From positions 1-64,000 of the forward strand of contig NZ_WLVL01000039.1 in assembly GCF_009707125.1 (NCBI RefSeq): a stretch of 64,000 nucleotides of DNA, read 5' to 3'. This stretch comes from Arsenicicoccus cauae. Its GTDB lineage: Bacteria > Actinomycetota > Actinomycetes > Actinomycetales > Dermatophilaceae. The position numbers and the translations under genes were made by a program. Positions 1-8,786 of the stretch are shown here, piece by piece. The notes under the pieces are model-generated. The model saw nothing but the letters and a program-made list of their open reading frames with translations, had not been told where the DNA came from and ran no database searches. Positions within the stretch are counted from its first letter, which is position 1; every line of letters begins with the position of its first letter.

Positions 1-128
1 TCGTCTGGTGAGTGCAAACGAGCCCCGCAGCGGATCGACCGACAGATCCTGTTAAAGACCCTCAGTCAGTCAGACGCTGAGTCAGGACGACCGCTGCGGG
101 GCTCACTCACATCATCACTGTCAGACGA
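1..128. repeat. Nested inverted repeat at window edge, possible terminator
   Basis: Several arm pairs share one centre. Bases 1-7 pair with 122-128, 8-13 with 105-110, and 20-33 with 91-104 (14 perfect GC-rich pairs). The central pairs are 47-51 with 83-87 and 61-65 with 77-81. The outermost right arm runs into the ilvA stop codon. No T-run follows on either strand, so if it terminates transcription it is not a canonical intrinsic terminator. A cruciform or a structured RNA leader or tail is also possible. The gene to the left lies outside the window. Confidence 0.55.
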
Positions 129-1407
129 GGAAGCGGTAGAAGGGGCTGTCGGGGTCGACGCGCTCCACCCGGATCGGGCTCTCCTCCAGGCGTTGCAGCA
201 GCCCGCCGAGGTCCGACGGCCGTCCGAGCTCGATGCCCACCAGCGCAGGACCGATCTCGCGGTTGGAGCGCTTGACGTACTCGAACAGCGCGATGTCGTC
301 GTCGGGCCCGAGCACCTCGTCGAGGAAGCGCCGCAGGGCGCCCGGCTCCTGCGGGAAGTTCACCAGGAAGTAGTGCTTGCGGCCCTCGTACACGAGGGAG
401 CGCTCCACGATCTCGCTGTAGCGCGAGACGTCGTTGTTGCCGCCCGACAGGATCACGACCACCGAGGAGCCCGCCTCGACCTGGACGATCTCCTCGCGGT
501 CACCGCCACCCAGCGCCGCCGCCGCGAGAGCCCCGGCGGGCTCGGCGATGATCCCGTCGATCTGGTAGAGGTCGAGCATCTCGGTGCAGATCTTGCCCTC
601 GGGGACCTGCACGAGCTCGGCCAGTCCGGCCGCGACGGCGTCCCGGGCGATCGGGTAGGTGACGTCGCCGGCACGCCGCACCGCCGCCCCGTCGACGAAG
701 GAGTCGATGGCCGGCAGGGCGACCGGCTCGCCGGCCGACAGGGCCGCGGCCAGGCAGGCCGCGCCCGCGGGCTCGGCGCCGACGACGCGGGTCGACGGCG
801 CATGCTCGGCCATCCAGGTCAGGCACCCCGCGAGCATGCCGCCGCCCCCCACCGGGACGACCAGCAGGTCGGGGACGCGCCCCAGCTGGGCGGCGATCTC
901 GGGCACGACGGTGCCCTGCCCGACGAGGGTCCGCGGGTCGTCGAACGCCGGCACCAGCGTCGCCCCGGTGACCGTGGCCTCGACGGCCGCGGCGCCCGCC
1001 GCCTCGTCGTAGGTGTCCCCCGTCACCACCAGCTCCACCGCGTCGCCGCCGAGGGCGAGCATGCGGTCGCGCTTCTGCCGGGGCGTGGTGCTGGGGACGA
1101 AGATCCTGGCCCGGATGCCGAGCCGGCGGCACGCGAAGGCGACGCCCTGCCCGTGGTTGCCTGCGCTGGCGCAGATGACCCCGGCGGCCCGTTGTCCGGC
1201 GTCCAGCTGCGCGATCAGGTTGTAGGCCCCGCGCAGCTTGTAGGACCGGACGGGCTGCAGGTCCTCGCGCTTGAGCCAGACCTGGGCACCGGTGCGCTCG
1301 CTCAGGCGCTCGTTGCGCTGCAGGCCTGTGGTCCGGACGACGCCCGCGAGCCGTGCGGCCGCTGCCTCGACGGCGGCGGCGGAGACGACGGGCAGCGCGG
1401 TGGTCAT
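121..1407 (-). CDS. ilvA: Threonine ammonia-lyase (threonine deaminase)
   Basis: PLP enzyme that deaminates L-threonine to 2-oxobutanoate, the first step of isoleucine synthesis. It is 428 aa from the ATG at 1407; the reading frame stays open far upstream but only as antisense of the next gene. The PLP lysine sits in VRSYKLRG (about residue 57), followed by SAGNHGQG and the phosphate-binding PVGGGGML. The last ~85 residues (from KHYFLVNFP) form a single ACT-like regulatory domain, typical of the shorter IlvA form. Ser/Thr dehydratase specificity is inferred from this architecture. It is alone on its strand, separated from the alcohol dehydrogenase by hairpins. Confidence 0.93.
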   Translation of the reverse strand: MTTALPVVSAAAVEAAAARLAGVVRTTGLQRNERLSERTGAQVWLKREDLQPVRSYKLRGAYNLIAQLDAGQRAAGVICASAGNHGQGVAFACRRLGIRARIFVPSTTPRQKRDRMLALGGDAVELVVTGDTYDEAAGAAAVEATVTGATLVPAFDDPRTLVGQGTVVPEIAAQLGRVPDLLVVPVGGGGMLAGCLTWMAEHAPSTRVVGAEPAGAACLAAALSAGEPVALPAIDSFVDGAAVRRAGDVTYPIARDAVAAGLAELVQVPEGKICTEMLDLYQIDGIIAEPAGALAAAALGGGDREEIVQVEAGSSVVVILSGGNNDVSRYSEIVERSLVYEGRKHYFLVNFPQEPGALRRFLDEVLGPDDDIALFEYVKRSNREIGPALVGIELGRPSDLGGLLQRLEESPIRVERVDPDSPFYRFLV

Positions 1408-1590
1408 GGGCTCACCATGGCGCGCGCCTCTCATCAGGCGGACCACCATCCCGTATGCCGGAACCTCCGCCTCCCCCACGCCGTCACGCTTGGATAACGC
1501 CTCGCGCGGGCAGGTAGGCCACCTGGGGGAATGAGCGAGAAATCCCCTAGCATCGGGCAACCTCTGCGACCGACGCTGCGTCTGCAAGGT

Positions 1591-1677
1591 GTGTGAGCGG
1601 ACGAGGGGGAGGCTCACACGCACCGCGAGGCGGTGCTGACCGACTTGGGGGTCGTCAGCACCGCCTCGATGTGCGTC
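1591..1677 (-). terminator. Two hairpins after the alcohol dehydrogenase gene
   Basis: An 8-bp hairpin (1591-1598 with 1612-1619) adjoins a perfect 15-bp stem (1626-1640 with 1654-1668, 13-nt loop), extended outward by a further six pairs (1617-1622 with 1672-1677). It lies 11 bp beyond the stop codon of the minus-strand dehydrogenase and before ilvA, so it probably ends that transcript. There is no clear T-tract. The rest of 1408-1688 shows no gene. Confidence 0.65.
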
Positions 1678-1688
1678 CGGGTCAGCCC

Positions 1689-2879
1689 TCAGGCGCCGGG
1701 CTTGAGGACCACCTTGATGCAGCCGTCCTGCTTCTTCTGGAAGGTCTCGTAGGCGCCGGGCGCCTCGTCCAGCGACAGTCGGTGGGTCGCGAGCGTCTCG
1801 GTGCCGAACACGTCCCCGTCCTGACGGACGAGCTCGAGCAGCTCGTCGGTCCACCGGCGGACGTTGCACTGGCCCATCCGGATCGTGAGGTTCTTGTCGA
1901 ACATCGTCAACATCGGCATGGGGTCGGCCGCCCCGCCATACACCCCGACGACCGAGACCGTGCCGCCTCGCCGCACCGCCTCGAAACTGCCGTGCAGCGC
2001 CGCGAGCTGGTCGAAGCCCACCGTCTCGATCATCGGCTTGGCCAGCGCCTTGGGCAGCCGCGGCACGACGTCGAAGGCGGTCTTGCCGGCCGGGGAGCCG
2101 TGCGCCTCCATGCCGACGGCCTCGATGACCGAGTCGGCGCCCCGGCCGCCGGTCATCTCGCGGATGGCCTCGGCAGGGTCGTCCACCTCGCGCATGTCGA
2201 CGGTCTCGACGCCGAAGCCGCGCGCCATCGCCAGCCGCTCGTCCACCCGGTCGACGCCGATCACGCGGCCGGCGCCGAGCTGCAGGGCGCTGCGGGTGGC
2301 GAGCTGGCCGACCGGGCCGAGGCCGTAGACCGCGACGGTCGAGCCCGGCTCGACGTCGGCGTACTTCGCGGCCTGCCACGCCGTGGGAAGGATGTCGGAC
2401 AGGTAGAGATAGCGCTCGTCGCTGCCCTCCTCGGGCACGACGACCGGGCCGTACTGGGCCTGCGGGACCCGGACGTACTCCGCCTGGCCGCCGGGGACGG
2501 CGCCATACATGCTCGTGAAGCCGAACAGCGCCGCTCCCTTGTCCTGGTCCTTGACCTGGGTGGTCTCGCACTGGGACTGCTTGCCGATCGAGCACATGAA
2601 GCAGTGGCCGCAGGAGATGTTGAACGGCACGACGACCCGGTCGCCCACCCTGAGCGACCCAGCCTGGGAGCCGACCTCCTCGACGATCCCCATGAACTCG
2701 TGCCCGAGCACGTCACCGCGCTGGAGGAAGGGCGCCAGCACGCGGTAGAGGTGAAGGTCCGAGCCGCAGATGGCGGTGGACGTGACGCGGACGATGGCGT
2801 CGGTGGGCTGCTCGATCCGGGGGTCGGGCACCTCCTCGACCGCGACCTTCTCGACGCCCTGCCAGGTCAATGCCTTCAC
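1689..2879 (-). CDS. Zinc-dependent alcohol dehydrogenase, formaldehyde-dehydrogenase-like
   Basis: Medium-chain NAD(P) dehydrogenase, 396 aa. The N-terminal catalytic domain has the zinc ligands in AICGSDLH and GHEFMG. It also has the four-cysteine structural-zinc lobe, CGHCFMC followed by SQCET. A Rossmann motif VYGLGPVGQ follows at about residue 190. The extra loop and overall shape match the FDH-like zinc dehydrogenases rather than simple ethanol dehydrogenases, but the substrate cannot be told. I chose the GTG at 2879 because GGAAGGA lies 8 nt before it and the protein then begins MKALTW, as in the family; a GTG at 2900 is possible but would cover that site. Divergent from katE. Confidence 0.88.
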   Translation of the reverse strand: MKALTWQGVEKVAVEEVPDPRIEQPTDAIVRVTSTAICGSDLHLYRVLAPFLQRGDVLGHEFMGIVEEVGSQAGSLRVGDRVVVPFNISCGHCFMCSIGKQSQCETTQVKDQDKGAALFGFTSMYGAVPGGQAEYVRVPQAQYGPVVVPEEGSDERYLYLSDILPTAWQAAKYADVEPGSTVAVYGLGPVGQLATRSALQLGAGRVIGVDRVDERLAMARGFGVETVDMREVDDPAEAIREMTGGRGADSVIEAVGMEAHGSPAGKTAFDVVPRLPKALAKPMIETVGFDQLAALHGSFEAVRRGGTVSVVGVYGGAADPMPMLTMFDKNLTIRMGQCNVRRWTDELLELVRQDGDVFGTETLATHRLSLDEAPGAYETFQKKQDGCIKVVLKPGA

Positions 2880-3133
2880 GATGGTGGTCCTTCCGCTCAC
2901 GGGCCGAGCGACGGTGTGCCGAGGCCCTCCCCGGTGACGTACCCGCGGCGGATCGGCTGCAAACCCTGGGGACCGTTGTCACCGGGCGACCCGCCGCAGA
3001 CAGCCCTGCGGGGATAGCCCCGCCCCCGACGGGTACGAGAGGACACAGCCGGACGCCAAGACGCGTGCACTCCCGGCCAGGCATGTCACACCACGTCGCC
3101 CCGTCCCCCGGAGGCGACCGTCAAGGAGGACCG
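2880..3133. promoter_or_regulatory. Divergent intergenic region, alcohol dehydrogenase / catalase
   Basis: This 254-bp stretch must hold promoters for both flanking genes. A strong AAGGAGG ends 5 nt before the katE ATG. A GGGTAC element near 3030 recalls the -10 of stress sigma factors of the SigB type, but I could not place a convincing -35 in front of it, so the promoter assignment is tentative. No ORF with a ribosome-binding site is seen. Confidence 0.35.
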
Positions 3134-5308
3134 ATGTCGCACGACGCTTCTTACACGCCGCCCCTGGAGGAGCCCACGGACCCCCGCGGCCCGCTGCCCC
3201 CCACGCCCGACACGCGCGCCCCCGAGATGCGGACGGCCACCGGCGCCGAGGCCGGCAAGGACCCCAACGCCCGCGCCCAGCAGGGCGACTACCTGACCAC
3301 CGCCGTGGGTCGGCGGGTCCCCGACACGGACCACTCGCTGCGCGCGGGCGACCGGGGCCCGACGCTCCTGCAGGACCACCACCTGCGGGAGAAGATCACG
3401 CACTTCGACCACGAGCGCATCCCGGAGCGGGTGGTCCACGCCCGCGGGACCGGCGCGCACGGCACCTTCACGGCCTACGGCTCCGCCGAGAGCATCACCC
3501 GCGCGGCCTTCCTCAAGAAGGGCGTCGAGACGCCGGTCTTCCTGCGCTTCTCCACGGTCCTCGGCTCGCGGGGCTCTGCGGACACCCCGCGCGACACCCG
3601 CGGCTTCGCCGTGAAGTTCTACACCTCCGAGGGCAACTTCGACCTCGTCGGCAACAACATCCCCGTCTTCTTCATCCAGGACGGCATCAAGTTCCCCGAC
3701 GTCGTCCACGCGGCCAAGCCCGAGCCGGACCGTGAGATCCCGCAGGCCGCGAGCGCCCACGACACCTTCTGGGACTTCGTGTCGCTGCACACCGAGGCCC
3801 AGCACCACACGCTGTGGAACATGTCCGACCGGGGGCTGCCGCTGTCCCTGCGCACGATGGAGGGCTTCGGCGTCCACACCTTCCGCGTCATCGACGAGGC
3901 GGGCGCGACCAAGCTGGTCAAGTGGCACTGGAAGCCCAAGGCCGGCGTCCACTCCACCCTCTGGGAGGAGGCGCAGCTCATCATGGGCGGCGACCCCGAC
4001 TTCCAGCGCCGCGACCTGTACGGCGCCATCGAGGGCGGTCACCTCCCGCAGTGGGAGCTGGGCGTCCAGGTCTTCGACGACACCGAGGACCAGATGTTCT
4101 CCGGCATCGACCTGCTCGACCCCACCAAGCTGGTCCCCGAGGAGCTCGCCCCCGTGCAGCCGGTCGGCCTGCTGACCCTGGACGCCAACCCGACGAACTT
4201 CTTCGCCGAGGTCGAGCAGGTCATGTTCAACCCCGGCCACCTGGTGCCGGGCATCGACGTCGTCAACGACGCCCTCCTGCAGGCCCGCCTGTTCTCCTAC
4301 GTGGACACGCAGATCACGCGCCTCGGCGGCCCGAACTTCCAGCAGCTGCCGATCAACCGCCCGCACGTCGACGTCAACGACAACCAGCGGGACGGATTCC
4401 ACCAGCACGCCGTCCACGCGGGCGTCGCGCCCTACCGCCCCAACTCCCTCGGCGCGGGCAATCCCTTCCCCGCGCCCGCCGAGCAGGGCGGCTTCGTGGA
4501 CCACCCCGCCGTCGTCGCGGCCTCGCAGACGGTCCGGGCGGTCCCGGCGTCGTTCGCGGACCACTACTCCCAGGCCCGGATGTTCTACCGCTCGATGACG
4601 CCGGTCGAGAAGGACCACATCGTCTCTGCCTACACCTTCGAGCTCGGCAAGTGCACGGTGCCGGTCGTCCGGGAGCGCCAGCTGCAGTGCCTGGCCAACA
4701 TCGACGCCGACCTGTGCGCCGCGGTCGCCTTGGGCCTCGGCCTGCCGGCGCCCAAGGCCACGGAGAAGGTCGCCGACGTGGAGCCCAGCCCCGCCCTGTC
4801 CCAGGTCGGCAAGCCGTTCCCCGTCGACGGGCGCAAGGTCGCGATCGTGTGCGACGAGCGGAGCGACGACGCCACGGTCACGGCCCTGGTCAAGGCCGTG
4901 GAGAAGGCCTCGATGGTGCCCTTCGTCGTCGGCCCGCACGGCGGCCAGGTCGGGTCGGTCGAGGTCGACAAGACCTTTGCCACCGCCCGGTCGGTGGAGT
5001 TCGACGCCATCGTCCTGGCCGGGCAGATCGCCCCGGCGCCGGACGCCGTGCCGTCGTACGACGCCCGCAACGGCGACCAGGCCGCCCTGGGCACCCAGAC
5101 CGACCCGCGCATCGCGCTGATGCTCGGCGAGGCCTTCCGCCACTGCAAGGCGATCGGCGCGGTCTCCGCCGAGGCGATCACCTCGGCGGGTCTGCCCGCC
5201 GACGCCAAGGGGGTCGTGGTGGCCGACGGCGCCGCGATCATCGACCAGGTGGCCGAGCTCCTGACGCTGCACCGCGTCTGGGACCGCTACCCCACCGTGG
5301 CGAGGTGA
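3134..5308 (+). CDS. katE: Large-subunit monofunctional catalase (KatE/HPII type)
   Basis: Haem catalase that splits hydrogen peroxide, cytoplasmic, 724 aa. The distal histidine lies in VVHARGTGAHG (about residue 102), the catalytic asparagine in VGNNIPVFFIQD, and the haem-ligand tyrosine in RLFSYVDTQ (about residue 389). After ~residue 570 comes the extra class-I glutamine-amidotransferase-like domain (from KVAIVCDE) that marks clade 2 large catalases. The start is set by AAGGAGG 5 nt upstream of ATG 3134; the frame is open further up only by chance. The proline-rich first ~70 residues are the usual N-terminal extension. An oxidative-stress role is expected from the family. Confidence 0.95.
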   Translation: MSHDASYTPPLEEPTDPRGPLPPTPDTRAPEMRTATGAEAGKDPNARAQQGDYLTTAVGRRVPDTDHSLRAGDRGPTLLQDHHLREKITHFDHERIPERVVHARGTGAHGTFTAYGSAESITRAAFLKKGVETPVFLRFSTVLGSRGSADTPRDTRGFAVKFYTSEGNFDLVGNNIPVFFIQDGIKFPDVVHAAKPEPDREIPQAASAHDTFWDFVSLHTEAQHHTLWNMSDRGLPLSLRTMEGFGVHTFRVIDEAGATKLVKWHWKPKAGVHSTLWEEAQLIMGGDPDFQRRDLYGAIEGGHLPQWELGVQVFDDTEDQMFSGIDLLDPTKLVPEELAPVQPVGLLTLDANPTNFFAEVEQVMFNPGHLVPGIDVVNDALLQARLFSYVDTQITRLGGPNFQQLPINRPHVDVNDNQRDGFHQHAVHAGVAPYRPNSLGAGNPFPAPAEQGGFVDHPAVVAASQTVRAVPASFADHYSQARMFYRSMTPVEKDHIVSAYTFELGKCTVPVVRERQLQCLANIDADLCAAVALGLGLPAPKATEKVADVEPSPALSQVGKPFPVDGRKVAIVCDERSDDATVTALVKAVEKASMVPFVVGPHGGQVGSVEVDKTFATARSVEFDAIVLAGQIAPAPDAVPSYDARNGDQAALGTQTDPRIALMLGEAFRHCKAIGAVSAEAITSAGLPADAKGVVVADGAAIIDQVAELLTLHRVWDRYPTVAR

Positions 5309-5356
5309 CGGCGGCTCGACCGTCCGGCGGTCGCGACTGACGCAGGATGCACGTCC

Positions 5357-5392
5357 CGTGGGGCGGCCGGGCTCAGGCCCAGCCGCCCCACG
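5357..5392. terminator. Bidirectional hairpin between katE and the glycosyltransferase
   Basis: An 11-bp GC-rich stem (5357-5367 with 5382-5392) continues after one mismatch with three more G-C pairs. It covers the stop codon of the converging minus-strand gene and follows katE by about 50 bp, so it can serve both transcripts. Confidence 0.65.
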
Positions 5393-7751
5393 CGGCTTCC
5401 AGGGGCGGTGGGTCGGTGACCGGCCGTATGCCGACCGCGGCCGACGACACCGCGGGGATGCCGTCATCGCCGCCGGCGCCCGTCTGCGAGCGGGGACGCG
5501 CGCGGTGACGGGCGAGGTCCCGGGTGCGGCGGACGACGACGAGCTCGGTGCGGACCGGCCCGCGGTCGACGAGCTCGGTGAGGCTCCCGGCCAGCAGCAC
5601 GGGAGCGGCCACGTCGACCTGCTCGCGGCAGCGGCGCAGGACCTCCCCCGAGGGATCGCCCAGGTGGACGCGCGGGTCGCCGAGCAGGTCCTGCACGAGC
5701 GCGGCGTCGACGTCCCCCAGCCAGACCCCCGCGTCGGCGCCGTCCAGCAGCCCGGCGACGCAGCCGGCCACGGCGCCGGGACCGGAGTCCCCCACGTGCA
5801 GGCGCACCACGACGCGAGGGTACGGCCAGACCAGACGCGGGTCGCGCGCGAGCGGGTCGGTGAGGACGCGGGCGAGGCGCAGCGTCTCGAGGTCCTTGAC
5901 GCGACGGTGGTCCTCGTCGTCGCGGCCCGCGAAGTCGACGCCGTCGTGCCAGGCCACGGCCTCGGGGACATGCCGCAGGGCGGCCCCCGCGAGCCAGCAG
6001 CGGTGCGCCAGGTCCCAGTCCTCGCCGCCGTAGCCCACGAAACCCGGGTCGAATCCCCCTGCCGCGTCGTACAGCTCGCGCGGCAGGGCCATGACCGCGC
6101 TGATCACGAAGCGGTAGGACCGGTCGTCCGCGTCGCGCAGGTCGTCCGTCGCGGCGTAGGCCTCGCGGAGCCACCCCGGCTCAGGCAGCACCCTGGGGCC
6201 GGCGCCGGGATGATCGGCGCCGGGATGATCGGCGGCGTCGGCCCCGTCTGCGACATCGGACAGCCAGGCGAGGACCTCGGGCGCCGGCACGCCGGACAGG
6301 TCGGCGTGCCGGCGACGCCCGACCGCCAGCGTCCCGCACGGCCCCTCCCCTGTCGTCACCGCCCCCACGAGCCGGGCCAGGTAGTCCGGCGTCGGCAGCG
6401 TGTCCCCGTCCAGGAAGGCCAGGACGCGTCCGGTCGAGGCGGTCGCCCCGAGGTGCCGGGCCGCGGAGGCCCGGAACCCGGCGTCGGGCTGACGCAGGAG
6501 GCGCACGGCATACGGCTGCTCCCGGAGCACCGGTGGCTGCGGCGAGCCGTCGTCGGCCACGATCACCTCGAAGGAGCCGGGCGGCAGGGTCTGCCGGGCC
6601 AGGGCGTCGAGCAGCAGGTCGAGCCCGCGCTGGTCGTCGTGGTAGGGGATGACCAAGCTCGTCTCGGGGCGCGTCGACCAGTCGGCGAGCGTGGCGGCAT
6701 ACGCCTGGGCGGCGTCGTCGCGGCCGGGGCCGAGAACGACCTCGGGTCCCAGCCAGGTGACCGCCGGGTCCTCGAGCGCCTGCCCCACGGCGGCGTCGAG
6801 GTCGTCGTAGACGAGCAGGGCCCCGGGGCAGCGCACCTCGAGCTCCTCGACGTACCGCGACCGTGGCACGAGAGGGCGCCGGCCGGCCGCCAGCCACGTG
6901 TTGATCGACCCTGAGGCGGACAGGTGCCGGTGCGGCGCGACGGGGACCGCCACCGCCCGCAACGCGTCGAGCAGGTCCTGGTCGGGCACGAATCCCGTGA
7001 CCCGGCAAGGGCGCCCGAGCTCGGCTGCCCTCGCCTCCAGCGACTCGACCAGGTCCTCGTGGCCGGGCGACGGGCGTCCGAGGCAGACGAGCCCGACGTC
7101 GGCGGGCTGGGCGGCCAGCGCCTCGAGCGCCTCCTGGTGGCCCTTGCCCGGATAGAGGAAGCCGAGGATCCCGACCTCGCGGCCCGTGGCGGGCGTGGCG
7201 GGCGTGTCGGGCGTGTCGGAGGGAGCCGGCGCGGCCGGTGGGTCGACGGGGAGCGGTATGACGGCCCGCGGGCGCGCCGTCACGAGACCAGGACGCCCCG
7301 CGAGGCGCAGGGCGTCGTCGAGCAGCGCCGCCTCGTGGTGGCTGCTCACGACCACGCCCCGCGACGCAGCGACGATCTCGGCGTAGGCCCGGGCGCGCCG
7401 CTCGTGGGCCCCCGCCCCGTCCGAGGGCTGCGGCAGGTCGTGCAGGGTCACGGTCAGCGGCCACCGGCGGGCGAGGGGCGCCAGACGGGCGGCGGCCTCG
7501 GGCGCGGACCGGCCGAGGAGGCGGTCGGTGACGTGCACGTGGACGGGGGTGCCGGGCTCGTGCCCCTCGGCGACGAGGGCGGACGCCAGGTCTGCGGTGA
7601 CGCCGTCCAGGAGGCGCACGACCGGCTGCTCGCGCAGGGCGGGGGTGTCGTGCAGCTCGAGCGCGCAGCGGGTCACCCCGTGCTCGGGCGGCCCGAGGAC
7701 CAGGTGGACGGGCTGCGCGGGGGCGCGAGGCACCGCGGCCGGTCGGCTCAC
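5373..7751 (-). CDS. Two-domain glycosyltransferase (GT-B plus GT2)
   Basis: A 792-aa fusion of two sugar transferases. Residues 1 to ~440 look like a GT-B enzyme of the GT4 kind, with GREVGILGFLYPGKGH before the nucleotide-sugar-binding half and a SASGSINTWLAAG segment near its end. From TSLVIPYHDD (~445) a GT-A/GT2 domain begins, with IVADDGSP, AFLDGDTLP (the metal-binding DGD) and GGEDWDLAHR. Low-complexity linkers built from short DNA tandem repeats lie near 6195-6226 and 7190-7220. The GTG start at 7751 is 4 nt after the wcbI-like stop, so the two are probably translationally coupled. Substrates unknown; the locus suggests a cell-surface polysaccharide. Confidence 0.85.
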   Translation of the reverse strand: MSRPAAVPRAPAQPVHLVLGPPEHGVTRCALELHDTPALREQPVVRLLDGVTADLASALVAEGHEPGTPVHVHVTDRLLGRSAPEAAARLAPLARRWPLTVTLHDLPQPSDGAGAHERRARAYAEIVAASRGVVVSSHHEAALLDDALRLAGRPGLVTARPRAVIPLPVDPPAAPAPSDTPDTPATPATGREVGILGFLYPGKGHQEALEALAAQPADVGLVCLGRPSPGHEDLVESLEARAAELGRPCRVTGFVPDQDLLDALRAVAVPVAPHRHLSASGSINTWLAAGRRPLVPRSRYVEELEVRCPGALLVYDDLDAAVGQALEDPAVTWLGPEVVLGPGRDDAAQAYAATLADWSTRPETSLVIPYHDDQRGLDLLLDALARQTLPPGSFEVIVADDGSPQPPVLREQPYAVRLLRQPDAGFRASAARHLGATASTGRVLAFLDGDTLPTPDYLARLVGAVTTGEGPCGTLAVGRRRHADLSGVPAPEVLAWLSDVADGADAADHPGADHPGAGPRVLPEPGWLREAYAATDDLRDADDRSYRFVISAVMALPRELYDAAGGFDPGFVGYGGEDWDLAHRCWLAGAALRHVPEAVAWHDGVDFAGRDDEDHRRVKDLETLRLARVLTDPLARDPRLVWPYPRVVVRLHVGDSGPGAVAGCVAGLLDGADAGVWLGDVDAALVQDLLGDPRVHLGDPSGEVLRRCREQVDVAAPVLLAGSLTELVDRGPVRTELVVVRRTRDLARHRARPRSQTGAGGDDGIPAVSSAAVGIRPVTDPPPLEAAWGGWA

Positions 7752-7755
7752 CGGC

Positions 7756-8697
7756 TCACCGGAGGCCCAGCAGCCGGGCGGTGCCGGCGTGGCGCTCCAG
7801 GGTGAGCCGGACGATGTCGGGGTGCTCGGCCAGCCAGGCCAGCTGGGTCTCGCGGACCTCGTCGTCGGGCACCTGCTCCCCGCGACGCACCCAGTGGGTT
7901 CGCGCCTCGGCGTCGAGTCCGAGGGCGTCGACCACCCGCGCGTCGAGCGGGGCGAACAGCTCGGACAGGAGGGTCCGACCGGGGTCCTCGGCGTCGGCGT
8001 CGAGGCCCAGGTGGGCCTGCACCCGGCGAACCAGGGCGACGAGCACGGTGTTGCCGGGGTGGTTGACGACGTGGCAGGCGTCGGCGCCCGCCCCCGCCAG
8101 GACGTCGGAGACCCGCAAGGTGCCCGCGGCGTCCTCGCGTCGGCGCAGCTCCTCGACGGAAGCGCGCGCGATCTCACGGATGCCGTCTGCGTCCAGGCGG
8201 TCGGGCGGTCGGGTGCCGTCGGCGGCCTCGAGCACGGTCCGCAGGTCGTGGTAGGGCACGGCCGGCGGGTCGCCGCTCTCGGGGGTGCGCACCAGCACCT
8301 GCCAGGGATAGAGCCCGGCGTAGAAGCAGACGGGGACCCGCACGACCCGGGCCCCGGGCGCCAGCGCCTGCGCGACCTGGGCGGTGCCGAGCGGCATACC
8401 GCGGTAGTCGTCCTTGATCGGCTGCCCGACGAGGACGTCGGTGCGCGCCAGCAGCAGACCGAGGTGGGCGACGTCGTCCTCGGTCATCTCGAAGACCGGT
8501 GGGACGCGCACGGACCGCACGCTGCGGGACGGCGCGGCGTCGAGCAGGACGCGCACCGCCTCGGCCTGGCAGTTGCCGAGGACGACGACCAGCGGGCCGT
8601 CCCCCTCGGGCAGGGGATCGATCCCGTAGAACTGCCCGTAGTGGCGTACCCGGCCGTCGCCTTCGTCCACCCGGGGACGAATGGAAGCGCTGTTCAT
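7756..8697 (-). CDS. WcbI-like polysaccharide biosynthesis protein
   Basis: 313 aa. Near the N-terminus is VVVLGNCQAEAV; this GNCQ signature is the hallmark of the WcbI family, first known from a Burkholderia capsule locus and proposed to be an SGNH-like acetyl or acyl transferase. A second family-like patch is VVNHPGNTVL at about residue 205. No signal peptide or membrane segment. It precedes the double glycosyltransferase in a two-gene operon, which fits decoration of a glycan. The family assignment is good; the chemistry is not established. No clear ribosome site before ATG 8697; TACGGT about 10 nt upstream may be the -10 of a leaderless transcript. Confidence 0.75.
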   Translation of the reverse strand: MNSASIRPRVDEGDGRVRHYGQFYGIDPLPEGDGPLVVVLGNCQAEAVRVLLDAAPSRSVRSVRVPPVFEMTEDDVAHLGLLLARTDVLVGQPIKDDYRGMPLGTAQVAQALAPGARVVRVPVCFYAGLYPWQVLVRTPESGDPPAVPYHDLRTVLEAADGTRPPDRLDADGIREIARASVEELRRREDAAGTLRVSDVLAGAGADACHVVNHPGNTVLVALVRRVQAHLGLDADAEDPGRTLLSELFAPLDARVVDALGLDAEARTHWVRRGEQVPDDEVRETQLAWLAEHPDIVRLTLERHAGTARLLGLR

Positions 8698-8786
8698 GGG
8701 GTAACCGTACGCACGTCAGCCGAAGCGTGGAGCCTTGAGACCGTAGGTCCCGACCGCGTGATCCGACGAAGGCCGAGGTGTGTCCT
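8698..8786. promoter_or_regulatory. Divergent promoter region of the glycan locus
   Basis: The 89 bp separate the minus-strand wcbI-like gene from the seven-gene plus-strand operon and should carry both promoters. On the minus strand TACGGT lies close enough to the ATG to suggest a leaderless message. On the plus strand GAGGTG ends 6 nt before GTG 8787. No clear operator palindrome seen. Confidence 0.4.

Noticed and set aside
1408-2595. Upstream extension of the ilvA frame over the alcohol dehydrogenase gene
   Set aside because: It is antisense to a well-supported dehydrogenase and lacks any family signature; the true ilvA begins at 1407.
3086-5971. Very long minus-strand open frame opposite katE
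   Set aside because: High GC leaves few stop codons; the translation is Arg/Val/Gly-rich without motifs, while the plus strand encodes a complete catalase.
6195-7220. Short tandem repeats as a possible minisatellite or CRISPR-like element
   Set aside because: Only two or three in-frame copies encoding protein linkers; no spacers or conserved long repeat.
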